The notes under the pieces: model-generated
Seen by the model: the letters and a program-made list of their open reading frames with translations, nothing else
Database searches by the model: none
What the model was told of the DNA's origin: nothing
Position numbers and translations under genes: made by a program
Part shown: in pieces, positions 16,894 through 24,598 of the stretch
Layout of the letters: each line of letters opens with the position of its first letter
Numbering within the stretch: position 1 is the stretch's first letter
Source of the DNA: a bacterium UBA2214
Lineage (GTDB): Bacteria; Zhuqueibacterota; Zhuqueibacteria; Residuimicrobiales; Residuimicrobiaceae
Direction of reading: 5' to 3'
Length of the DNA stretch: 45,059 nucleotides
NCBI GenBank assembly: GCA_002327255.1
Contig: DCUM01000090.1
Coordinates: 19,513 to 64,571, forward strand

Positions 16894-17289
16894 TCATGCG
16901 TGAAATATTTTTTCATTGATGTATGCCAATAATTCCCTGGCTGGAACCGGCTTGTCGAGATAATCATCCGCCTCAATCCATTTTCGCTCTTCTTCGGTTT
17001 GCGTTGAAAAACGAATGCCCGTCTCGTGACTTGCCGCTGTCATGATGATGACCGGAACGCTTTTCCCTTCGGGAAGGCTTTTAATGCGATGGCAGAGCAC
17101 AAAACCGGAATCAAAATGCTCCATGGCGAGGTCGACAAAAACGGCATCCGGCTTTGTGCTTTTGAACAGTTCGAAACCTTCCACGCTGTCGTTGGCTGTC
17201 ACCACGTCATAGCCGGCTTTCTCAAGGAACGGTTTGAAAATCTGCAAGAGGTCGACATCATCGTCCACCATGAGGATCTTTTTTTTCAT
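16894..17289 (-). CDS. Single-domain response regulator
   Basis: A 131-residue CheY-like receiver with no output domain. The acidic pair is D9-D10, the phosphoacceptor D53 (FVDLAM), with T/A near 84 (IMTAAS) and K near 112 (DKPV). A roughly 14-residue insertion (FSTQTEEERKWIEA) lies before beta-5. It probably acts as a phosphorelay intermediate in the hydrogenase-linked signalling operon. It is 25 bases after the next response regulator. Confidence 0.92.
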   Translation of the reverse strand: MKKKILMVDDDVDLLQIFKPFLEKAGYDVVTANDSVEGFELFKSTKPDAVFVDLAMEHFDSGFVLCHRIKSLPEGKSVPVIIMTAASHETGIRFSTQTEEERKWIEADDYLDKPVPARELLAYINEKIFHA

Positions 17290-17314
17290 GCCTGTCTAAT
17301 TCCCTTTTTTCAGA

Positions 17315-17704
17315 TTAGTGATCATTGAGCATGCTGAAGACCTTATCCAGCAGCATATCTTTCTGTACGGGTTTTTCCAAAAAACAATCCACGGGATTCC
17401 AGTCGGCATCGGGACCGACGCGCAAATTGAACGGATGTTCGCGGTTGACGCCGGTCAGCATCAAAATGGGGGTTTGAGCGATATCCGGATTCTTGCGAAT
17501 CTGTCGCGCGACTTCGAATCCCTCGCCCACCGAACTCATCATGACGTCGAGTATGATGAGGTCGGGTTTTTCGGAGACGGCTTTCTCCAGGCCTTCACTC
17601 CCCGTAAAAGCGGAGACTACCCGATATCCGGCGTGGATCAGGAGTGCACTGTTCATTTCAATGATGTCGACGTCATCGTCTATCAGCAGAATTTTTTTTG
17701 TCAT
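17315..17704 (-). CDS. Single-domain response regulator
   Basis: A 129-residue receiver-only protein: D9-D10-D11 acidic patch, phosphoacceptor D53 in IILDVMM, then MLTG and EKPV for the conserved T/S and K positions. No DNA-binding domain. Its ATG is 9 bases after the stop of the H-cluster histidine kinase, which makes it the most likely direct partner. It is similar to but clearly different from the receiver at 16894-17289. Confidence 0.92.
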   Translation of the reverse strand: MTKKILLIDDDVDIIEMNSALLIHAGYRVVSAFTGSEGLEKAVSEKPDLIILDVMMSSVGEGFEVARQIRKNPDIAQTPILMLTGVNREHPFNLRVGPDADWNPVDCFLEKPVQKDMLLDKVFSMLNDH

Positions 17705-17713
17705 ATTTTTCTC

Positions 17714-19750
17714 TCAGCTTGCTGATTGAATATCAAACTGCGCCATGGTCGCAGCACTCTGTACGGGTAATTCAATGGAGAAAATGGTGCCGCGGTTCAC
17801 CTCGCTTTGCACGGTGATATTACCGCGGTGCATCTTGATGATGCCATAGGCGATCGCCAATCCCAGGCCTGTGCCCTTGCCGATCTGTTTGGTGGTGAAA
17901 AAGGGCGTGTACAAACGGTTTATATTCTCCGCAGGGATGCCCACACCGGTATCTTCAAAGGCGAAGCGCACGGTCTGGCGTTGCGCATCATAACGCCCAA
18001 CGATCGTCAGTGTGCCCCCTTGCGGCATGGCCTCGGCCGCATTGACAGCGATATTCAAAAAAACCTGAAAAATCTGATCGCCATCCACTTCGATGGCCGG
18101 CAGATCCTGGTCGTATCTGAGTTGCACCTCGATGTTTTGGAAGAGCGGCTGGTTGGAAATCATGGCGAGCATCTTGTCAAAGAGGTCTCTGGGATCGTGT
18201 TTGCGCAGATTCAGGTTGCCTTGTCGGGCAAAGTTGAGCAGTCCGGCGACGATCTTCTGGCAGCGTTTGGCCTCATCCATGATGAAATGCAGGTCTTTGC
18301 TTTTCTGATCGTCGTTTTTAAGCTGTTGCAGGAGCAGATGCGCATACAGCATGATCGACCCCAGCGGATTGTTGACCTCATGGGCCACTCCGGCGGCCAG
18401 TTGTCCTATGGAAGCCAGCTTCTCGTGTTGAATGAGCTGTTCCTGTGTTTCCGCCAATTCGTGCAGTGATTTTTGCAGGTGCGATTGCGTCCGCTGCAGC
18501 TCCTCGATGAGGTAAGGCAGACACATCTCTTCTTCGGCATACCCCTGAAACACCGCTTTGGCATAAGCACGGCAGGTCTCATAGCCGCAGGCACCGCAAT
18601 TCAATTCATCCGAGGCGGAATACTTTTTGATCTGCTGCAAAATCGCAATAATCTCTTGCTCGGACGGTTCGGCGCTGACAATGGGTGATGCGTGATATCG
18701 CCTGCGAATGGCCACATCCTGAAATTGCAGGATGGCCTTTTTCCATTCAGCGTAATTGGTTTTGGCGCGCAGGGCGTCTGTATAGGCCACCACCTTCTGT
18801 TTCCGGGTGAAATGATTCACCGGCGATTCCATAATCGGACCGTTGATGCACCCTTCACAAAAGAGAACGTCGACGAGATGCGCTTTCACGGCGCCGTTCT
18901 TCAGACTTTCGAGGAGATCGAGCACGCGTTGTTTGCCTTCGGTGACGATCACTTCATTATTCATGATATCGAAAGGCAGTCCTGCACTGCGCAAGAGGCC
19001 GCCGGAGACCGGGTAGAGATGACCCAGATAGGCGTGCGGCGGATCGAAGGATGAAGGCGCCTCCTCCGCGGGATTCACCTGCAATCGATCCCAGATCTCG
19101 TGCAATTCCTGGTAGGTCAGTACTTCGTCGACCGCATCCGCCACTTCGGGATCCGCCATCTCGACTTTTTTGGCGACACAGGGTCCGATGAAAACGACTT
19201 TGACCGCTCCATAGAGCTGCCGCACCACGCGTCCCATGGCAATCATGGGAGACACGACGGGGGCGAGGTGGTTGCAGAGTTCCGGAACGTAGCGTTCAAT
19301 GAACCCATAAATCGCCGGACAGGCGCTGGTGATCAGGGGCAGGTCGAGGTCTTCGCCGTTAGCATTCTTTTTGGTGTTGACCAGCCGGTAATATTCGCGA
19401 TTGATGAGATCGGCACCGAAAGCCACTTCGACCACATATTTGAAACCGCAGGCCCGCAACGCCGCAATGATTTTCCCGGTGTCGAGATCGGGGAAGGCCG
19501 CTGGAAACGAGGGCGCCAGCATGGCGACCACCGCTTCTTCGCTCTTGATAAAAGCGAGGGTGGTTTCGACGCCATTTTTAACCGCCTTGGCACCCTGCGA
19601 ACAAACCCGCACACAATGGCCGCAGGCGAGGCACCGTTCTTCCATCACCTGGGCCTGGCCTTTGACGACGCGGATGGCCTTGGCCGGGCATTCACGGATG
19701 CAGGTATAGCATCTGCGGCAGCGCTCTTCGAGGGTCCAGACAACCGACAT
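17714..19750 (-). CDS. H-cluster (sensory [FeFe]-hydrogenase-like) histidine kinase
   Basis: A 678-residue soluble fusion. The N-terminus has two [4Fe-4S] ferredoxin clusters (CRRCYTCIREC, CLACGHCVRVC). It is followed by an H-cluster domain with TSACPA (about 141), GPCVAKKVE (about 189) and FCEGCINGP (about 298). Then comes a CGACGYETC iron-sulfur domain (about 385), a coiled coil, HisKA (AHEVNNPLG, H457) and HATPase (GTGLGLAIAYG). The alanine before the TSACP cysteine replaces the proton-transfer cysteine of catalytic enzymes, as in sensory HydS proteins. I infer an H2 or redox sensor. The ATG at 19750 follows AGGAT and is 8 bases from the hydA stop. Confidence 0.92.
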   Translation of the reverse strand: MSVVWTLEERCRRCYTCIRECPAKAIRVVKGQAQVMEERCLACGHCVRVCSQGAKAVKNGVETTLAFIKSEEAVVAMLAPSFPAAFPDLDTGKIIAALRACGFKYVVEVAFGADLINREYYRLVNTKKNANGEDLDLPLITSACPAIYGFIERYVPELCNHLAPVVSPMIAMGRVVRQLYGAVKVVFIGPCVAKKVEMADPEVADAVDEVLTYQELHEIWDRLQVNPAEEAPSSFDPPHAYLGHLYPVSGGLLRSAGLPFDIMNNEVIVTEGKQRVLDLLESLKNGAVKAHLVDVLFCEGCINGPIMESPVNHFTRKQKVVAYTDALRAKTNYAEWKKAILQFQDVAIRRRYHASPIVSAEPSEQEIIAILQQIKKYSASDELNCGACGYETCRAYAKAVFQGYAEEEMCLPYLIEELQRTQSHLQKSLHELAETQEQLIQHEKLASIGQLAAGVAHEVNNPLGSIMLYAHLLLQQLKNDDQKSKDLHFIMDEAKRCQKIVAGLLNFARQGNLNLRKHDPRDLFDKMLAMISNQPLFQNIEVQLRYDQDLPAIEVDGDQIFQVFLNIAVNAAEAMPQGGTLTIVGRYDAQRQTVRFAFEDTGVGIPAENINRLYTPFFTTKQIGKGTGLGLAIAYGIIKMHRGNITVQSEVNRGTIFSIELPVQSAATMAQFDIQSAS

Positions 19751-19758
19751 ACGCAATC

Positions 19759-21465
19759 CTAGCTACGTTCAACGTAATGCGTGTGGAGAAGTTCATGGGC
19801 CCTGTGACCATTGGGTTCACCCAGGAACTCTTTATAGAGATTCATCACCGATTCGTTATGGTGCGAGGAGCGTTTTGGCAGCGAACGGTCGATCTCATAG
19901 ATCGCTTCCATACGCTTGCGCACCCGGTCGGGGTCGCTGCTGACAGGTTGCCCGCCGCCGTTGATGCAGCCATTGGGACACGCCATGACTTCGATGAACT
20001 GCCAGGTATTTTCGCCATTGCGGATTTTATCGAGAATCAGGCTGATATTTTTCAAACCACTGACGGCGGCCACTCTGATTTTAATACCCGTGATGGTGAC
20101 TTCGGCCTCCTTCACCCCCTGCAGTCCACGAACGGGTGTGAATTCGATATTTTCCATATCTTTTCCACTGATGAAATAGTGGGCGGTGCGCAGAGCCGCT
20201 TCCATGACCCCTCCGGCAGCGGCAAAAATCGCCGCCGCGCCGGTGGACTCGCCCATGGGATCGTCAAAAGGCTCGTCCGGCAGACGGGTGAAATCGACCC
20301 CGGCCGTCTTGATCATGCGCGCCAACTCCCGGGTTGTGACGACGGCATCTACATCCGCATACTCATCACCCAGTTCCGGACGCTGTGCTTCGAATTTTTT
20401 GGCAATACAGGGCATGACGGAGACGACGAATATATCCCCGGGCGGGATGCCCGTCTTTTGCGCATAGTACGATTTCACCAGAGCGCCTTCCATCTCGTGG
20501 GGCGATTTACACGTCGAGACGTGTTCGAGGAGATCCGGATAGAAATGTTCCACATACTTGACCCAGCCCGGACTGCACGATGTCAGCAGTGGCAGTTTGC
20601 CGTTGTTTTTCACCCGATGCAGCAGTTCGGAGGCCTCCTCGATGATGGTGAGATCGGCGCCAAAATTGGTGTCGAAAACGCGATCGGCTCCGAGGCGACG
20701 CAGCGCCGCCACGATCTTGCCGGTGACCACCGTCCCGGCTTCCATGCCGAATTCCTCACCCAGCGCAACGCGCACCGCGGGCGCCACCTGTGCGACGACG
20801 TGTTTTTGGGGGTTGTTGATGGCTTCCCATACCATTTTTGCGCTGCTCTTCTCTCTCAGCGCCCCGACCGGACAAACCGTTATGCACTGACCGCAAAAGA
20901 CGCAGGCAATGGCATTGAGACTGCCATCCATGGCGGGCGCCACGCAAGATTGAAAGCCGCGGCGCACGAAATCGATGGCGCCGACATTTTGCACTTCGTG
21001 GCAGACGCGGACACAGCGGCCGCACAGGATACACTTTTCCGGATCACGTTCGATGGACGGACTGGCAACATCGATTTTTGCCGTCCTGCGTTCGCCTTTG
21101 TAGCGCAGGTCGCGCACGCCATATTGCGCCGAGAGGTTCTGCAGTTCGCAATTGCCGTTGCGAACACAGGTCAGACACTCCTGCGGGTGATTGGCGATGA
21201 GCAACTCGATGATGGTCTTGCGCGCGCGGCGCACCTTGGGGGAGTTGGTGTTGACCACCATGCCCTCATAGGCCGGAAATGCACAGGCAGGTGTCAGACT
21301 GCGCTGGCCCTCGACCTCGACGACGCAGACGCGGCAGGAACCGGTGGGTGAAAAACCCTTGAGGTAGCACAGCGTCGGTATCTGAATGCCCTCGCGTTCC
21401 GCCACCGTGAGGATCGTCTCGCCGGGATTCGCCCAATATTCTTTATTATTAACAGTGATCTTCAT
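19759..21465 (-). CDS. hydA: NAD(P)-linked [FeFe] hydrogenase catalytic subunit HydA, set 2
   Basis: A 568-residue paralogue of the set 1 HydA with the same layout: [2Fe-2S] (C33, C44, C47, C61), His-Cys3 cluster (H93, C97, C100, C106), two [4Fe-4S] clusters (from C145 and C188), and the H-cluster domain. That domain has TSCSPGW (about 295), STCKSP with C319, MPCIAKKFE (C353) and MACPNGCINGGGQP. The TSCSP plus extra cysteine pattern is shared with set 1. The ATG at 21465 has GAGGAATAGG directly upstream. It lies 17 bases after hydB and just before the H-cluster kinase. With HydB and HydC it should couple NADH and ferredoxin oxidation to H2 formation, or the reverse. Confidence 0.95.
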   Translation of the reverse strand: MKITVNNKEYWANPGETILTVAEREGIQIPTLCYLKGFSPTGSCRVCVVEVEGQRSLTPACAFPAYEGMVVNTNSPKVRRARKTIIELLIANHPQECLTCVRNGNCELQNLSAQYGVRDLRYKGERRTAKIDVASPSIERDPEKCILCGRCVRVCHEVQNVGAIDFVRRGFQSCVAPAMDGSLNAIACVFCGQCITVCPVGALREKSSAKMVWEAINNPQKHVVAQVAPAVRVALGEEFGMEAGTVVTGKIVAALRRLGADRVFDTNFGADLTIIEEASELLHRVKNNGKLPLLTSCSPGWVKYVEHFYPDLLEHVSTCKSPHEMEGALVKSYYAQKTGIPPGDIFVVSVMPCIAKKFEAQRPELGDEYADVDAVVTTRELARMIKTAGVDFTRLPDEPFDDPMGESTGAAAIFAAAGGVMEAALRTAHYFISGKDMENIEFTPVRGLQGVKEAEVTITGIKIRVAAVSGLKNISLILDKIRNGENTWQFIEVMACPNGCINGGGQPVSSDPDRVRKRMEAIYEIDRSLPKRSSHHNESVMNLYKEFLGEPNGHRAHELLHTHYVERS

Positions 21466-21482
21466 CCTATTCCTCTCTATCC

Positions 21483-23480
21483 TTACGCAACGAAAATGGC
21501 GTCAAATTTACAGTTGCTGCGACAGAGATCGCAGCGAATGCACTTCTCATCGATGATGTAATGCGCCTTCTTCTTTTCGCCGATGATGGCGTCTTGCGGG
21601 CATTTGTGCGCACAAACCGTACAACCGGTGCATTTGTCGGTATCGATGCGATAGGTCAACAATTCGCGGCAATGACCCGCCGGACATTTGCGATCGTATA
21701 AATGGGCTTCATACTCCTCCCGAAAATAGTGCAACGTGCTCAGTACCGGGTTGGCCGCTGATTGGCCCAGTCCGCACAGGGAGGTGTTTTTGATCACATC
21801 GGCGAGACGGTCGAGATAGACCATGCCCTGAAAACGCATCAACGCTTCATCCGGCTTTTTTTCGCTGCGATAACTCTGCGTCAGACGCTCGAGAATTTCC
21901 AGCAGCCGCTTGGTGCCTTCACGGCAGGGGATGCATTTACCGCACGATTCGGACTGTATGAAGGTCATGAAGAATTTGGCCAGATCGACCATGCAGGTGG
22001 TTTCATCCATGACCACGAGTCCGCCGGAGCCCATCATGGCGCCCACCTGTTTGAGATTCTCATAATCGACGGGGGTGTCGATGACGGCTTCCGGCAGCGC
22101 GCCGCCGGAAGGTCCGCCGATCTGTACAGCCTTGAATTTCTTGCCGTTGGGGATGCCGCCGCCGATATCGAACACCACTTCGCGCAAGGTGACGCCCATC
22201 GGCACTTCGACCAGTCCGGTGTTGGTTATCTTGCCGGAGAGGGCGAATATTTTCGTGCCCTTCGATCCCGCCGTTCCGAGGGAGGAAAACCACTCCGCCC
22301 CCCTGCTGATGACCACGGGCACGTTGGCAAAGGTCTCGACATTGTTGATGACCGTCGGTTTTCCCCAGAGGCCGGCGGTAGAGGGAAAAGGCGGACGCGG
22401 ACGCGGCATGCCGCGTTTGCCTTCAATGGAGTTGAGCAGCGCCGTCTCTTCGCCGCAGACAAAGGCGCCGGCGCCCTTCTTGATCTTGAGATCAAGATCA
22501 AACCCGCTGCCGAGGATATTTTTGCCGAGCAGGCCGTAGGAACGGCCATCAGCCAGGGTCTTCTCCAGCCGCGCGATGGCCAGCGGGTATTCGGCACGGC
22601 AGTAAATATAACCCGCGCTGGCACCGATGGCAAAGGCACCGATAATCATCCCTTCGATGATGCGATGGGGATCGCTCTCGAGCACGGCGCGGTCCATGAA
22701 GGCGCCCGGGTCGCCTTCGTCGGCGTTGCAGACAATGTACTTCTGCTCCGACTTTTGTTGCTGTGCCAGTTCCCATTTTTTGCCCGTCGGAAACCCGCCA
22801 CCGCCGCGGCCGCGTAAACCCGCTTTGATCAAGTCCTGAACCACCGCCTCAGGCGTCATGCTGTTGATGACTTTGGACAGTGCGCTGTACCCGCCGCGCG
22901 CCAGATACTGATCGATGCTCTCCGGATCGATGATGCCGCAATTTTCCAGCACGATCTTTTTCTGTTTGGCGAAAAAAGGCACTTCGCTCATTTTGGGATA
23001 AGAGGCCCATGCCTCGTCCACCCGGCCATTGGCGTAAATGCCCAGCAATTTTTCGGCGACGATTTCCTTCTCCTGCAGCGTTTTTTGCAGCAAAACGGGC
23101 ACATCTTCCGGTTTGACCCGGCAGTAGCAGACGCGCGGACGTCCGGGCACTTTGATATCGAGAATCACTTCCTGGGAGCAATAGCCGACGCAGCCGGTGG
23201 AGACCAGATCGGCATCGATCTGCAGTTTTTCGAGTTCGCTCCTGACGGCCTCGTAGACGCGCTGGGCGCCGTTGGCCAACCCGCACGTTCCCATGCCGAT
23301 GAGAATGGCCGGTTTTTCGTGCTCTTCGAGGAGAATTTTTTTCCGGTAAGCGTCGAGCCGTTCCAGGCTGTCCGCGGATGGATGGCACTTTGGTCCGTTA
23401 TGGACGCAATCGATAAAGAAGGGGCAGGGCTTTTCAGCGCTGTGCCAGCAATTATTAAAAAGTTGTGCATATGCGTTCAT
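21483..23480 (-). CDS. hydB: HydB/NuoF-like flavoprotein with ferredoxin tail, set 2
   Basis: A 665-residue diaphorase subunit. An unusual N-terminal segment has four cysteines (C11, C19, C25, C32). It is followed by the thioredoxin-like [2Fe-2S] domain with GTCG (C66) and TGCVGYC (C97, C101), then the FMN/NADH core (GRGGGGFPTGKKWE, CNADEGDPGAFMDR). The [4Fe-4S] motif is ESCGKCIPCREG, and the C-terminal two-cluster ferredoxin is CTGCTVCAHKC and CIRCDLCRSNC. This is the standard bifurcating HydB layout apart from the N-terminal cysteines. The ATG at 23480 is 7 bases after the hydC stop. Confidence 0.95.
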   Translation of the reverse strand: MNAYAQLFNNCWHSAEKPCPFFIDCVHNGPKCHPSADSLERLDAYRKKILLEEHEKPAILIGMGTCGLANGAQRVYEAVRSELEKLQIDADLVSTGCVGYCSQEVILDIKVPGRPRVCYCRVKPEDVPVLLQKTLQEKEIVAEKLLGIYANGRVDEAWASYPKMSEVPFFAKQKKIVLENCGIIDPESIDQYLARGGYSALSKVINSMTPEAVVQDLIKAGLRGRGGGGFPTGKKWELAQQQKSEQKYIVCNADEGDPGAFMDRAVLESDPHRIIEGMIIGAFAIGASAGYIYCRAEYPLAIARLEKTLADGRSYGLLGKNILGSGFDLDLKIKKGAGAFVCGEETALLNSIEGKRGMPRPRPPFPSTAGLWGKPTVINNVETFANVPVVISRGAEWFSSLGTAGSKGTKIFALSGKITNTGLVEVPMGVTLREVVFDIGGGIPNGKKFKAVQIGGPSGGALPEAVIDTPVDYENLKQVGAMMGSGGLVVMDETTCMVDLAKFFMTFIQSESCGKCIPCREGTKRLLEILERLTQSYRSEKKPDEALMRFQGMVYLDRLADVIKNTSLCGLGQSAANPVLSTLHYFREEYEAHLYDRKCPAGHCRELLTYRIDTDKCTGCTVCAHKCPQDAIIGEKKKAHYIIDEKCIRCDLCRSNCKFDAIFVA

Positions 23481-23487
23481 TTCTGCC

Positions 23488-23949
23488 TCACTCTTTGCTT
23501 TTGGACTTGTACGAGGCGATCAACTTTTGCACAGATTTAACTGTGAGGCCGCCATGAAATTCATTGTCGATCGTAATCACCGGTGCGATGCTGCAGGCGC
23601 CGATACAGGCGACTGTTTCGATGGAAAAGAGGAGATCCCTGGTCGTTTGACCCGCCTTGATGCCCAGTTCATTTTCAAGCGTCCTGAGAATATCCAGAGA
23701 ACCCTTGACGTGACAAGCGGTACCCCGACAGACGCGGACGAGATGTTTGCCCAACGGATTGAGACGAAACTGATTATAAAAAGTGGCCACACCATAGACG
23801 CGGCTCACGGGCAGTTTGGTGTGCTGCGCGACGTGGTGAATCTCCTCCTCCGGCAGATAACCGCAGACTTCCTGGATGTCCTGCAGGAGGGGGATCAAAA
23901 CCGAAGCGTCATTTTCAGGATATTTTTGATACACTTGCTGCGTTTCCAT
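23488..23949 (-). CDS. hydC: HydC/NuoE-like [2Fe-2S] subunit, set 2
   Basis: A 153-residue NuoE-type protein. Cluster cysteines are in CRGTACHVKG and CIGACSIAP; the family motif RVYGVATFYNQF is near residue 51. The ATG at 23949 has GAGGG 3-4 bases upstream. It lies 15 bases after the receiver-like gene and 7 bases before hydB, so the operon order is receiver-like, hydC, hydB, hydA, H-cluster kinase. Confidence 0.94.
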   Translation of the reverse strand: METQQVYQKYPENDASVLIPLLQDIQEVCGYLPEEEIHHVAQHTKLPVSRVYGVATFYNQFRLNPLGKHLVRVCRGTACHVKGSLDILRTLENELGIKAGQTTRDLLFSIETVACIGACSIAPVITIDNEFHGGLTVKSVQKLIASYKSKSKE

Positions 23950-23964
23950 GGGTCCCTCATATCG

Positions 23965-24372
23965 TTACATATGGTTGATTATTGATGTCGCTGAATCCTG
24001 CATCCCCAGTGCGGTCGAGAGCGCCAGTTGCAGATCGTGCATGCCAAAGGAGTCGAGATGATAATAGAAAATCTGCTCCTTGCGGACGCGGCCTTCCAGA
24101 TGCCGGGAATTATCATCGGTGCGGACGATGATGCGCGCATGGGGATCGCAGCCCTTGAGGAGACGGATCGTCTGTTCGATTTTGAGCCCATGGGCACGGG
24201 CATCGAGCACGATGGCGTCAAAATGCTGCTCCTGAACACACTGAACCGCAGCCACGGCATCCTCGACCACTTTGGTGGCGATGGCATGCGTGCGCAGAAA
24301 GAGATCCAGTTCCTGCGCCACGGACTTTTGCGGATTTGCAACAATCAAACAGTTCATCGTAGGCATGCTCAT
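23965..24372 (-). CDS. Receiver-like protein with degenerate acidic pocket
   Basis: A 135-residue protein with the alternating strand/helix pattern of a CheY receiver. The likely phosphoacceptor D57 is in IVLDARA, but the usual N-terminal acidic pair is replaced (LIVANPQ), and the late K/P loop is missing. It is therefore probably not phosphorylated in the normal way. It is the first gene before hydC of set 2. The ATG at 24372 is preceded by AGGA at a long spacing. It may be an adapter or a non-canonical regulator; I cannot assign a function. Confidence 0.7.
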   Translation of the reverse strand: MSMPTMNCLIVANPQKSVAQELDLFLRTHAIATKVVEDAVAAVQCVQEQHFDAIVLDARAHGLKIEQTIRLLKGCDPHARIIVRTDDNSRHLEGRVRKEQIFYYHLDSFGMHDLQLALSTALGMQDSATSIINHM

Positions 24373-24476
24373 TTATTGTTTTTCCTGTAAAGCAATCAAA
24401 TAGCATGCCAAACAATGTTATCGGGAGCCGATTTTATAATATGCTGAATAATCTGGTTTTACAGAATCATTTTCAC

Positions 24477-24520
24477 ATTATAATCTTGACGATCGCTTCT
24501 GTTTCTATCATTATTGATAG
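24477..24520 (-). promoter_or_regulatory. Candidate promoter and operator-like palindrome before the set 2 hydrogenase operon
   Basis: In the 226-base spacer upstream of 24372 the minus strand has TATAAT at 24482-24477. A poor -35 lies 17 bases upstream, directly adjoining a perfect inverted repeat CTATCA-N4-TGATAG at 24505-24520. The -10 is consensus, the -35 is not, which would fit an activator-dependent promoter. This is suggestive only. Confidence 0.35.
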
Positions 24521-24598
24521 TTTAAAATGGGGATTTTTACCACACACCCGGTTGCTCGGAAAAAAGCGGCGGCAGGAGTGTAGCGGTTGCAGGCGGGG

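Noticed and set aside
24396..24410. Sigma-54-like TGGCATG-N4-TTGAT before the receiver-like gene
   Set aside because: The invariant GC is GA, and the start it predicts would fall inside the ribosome site of the gene.
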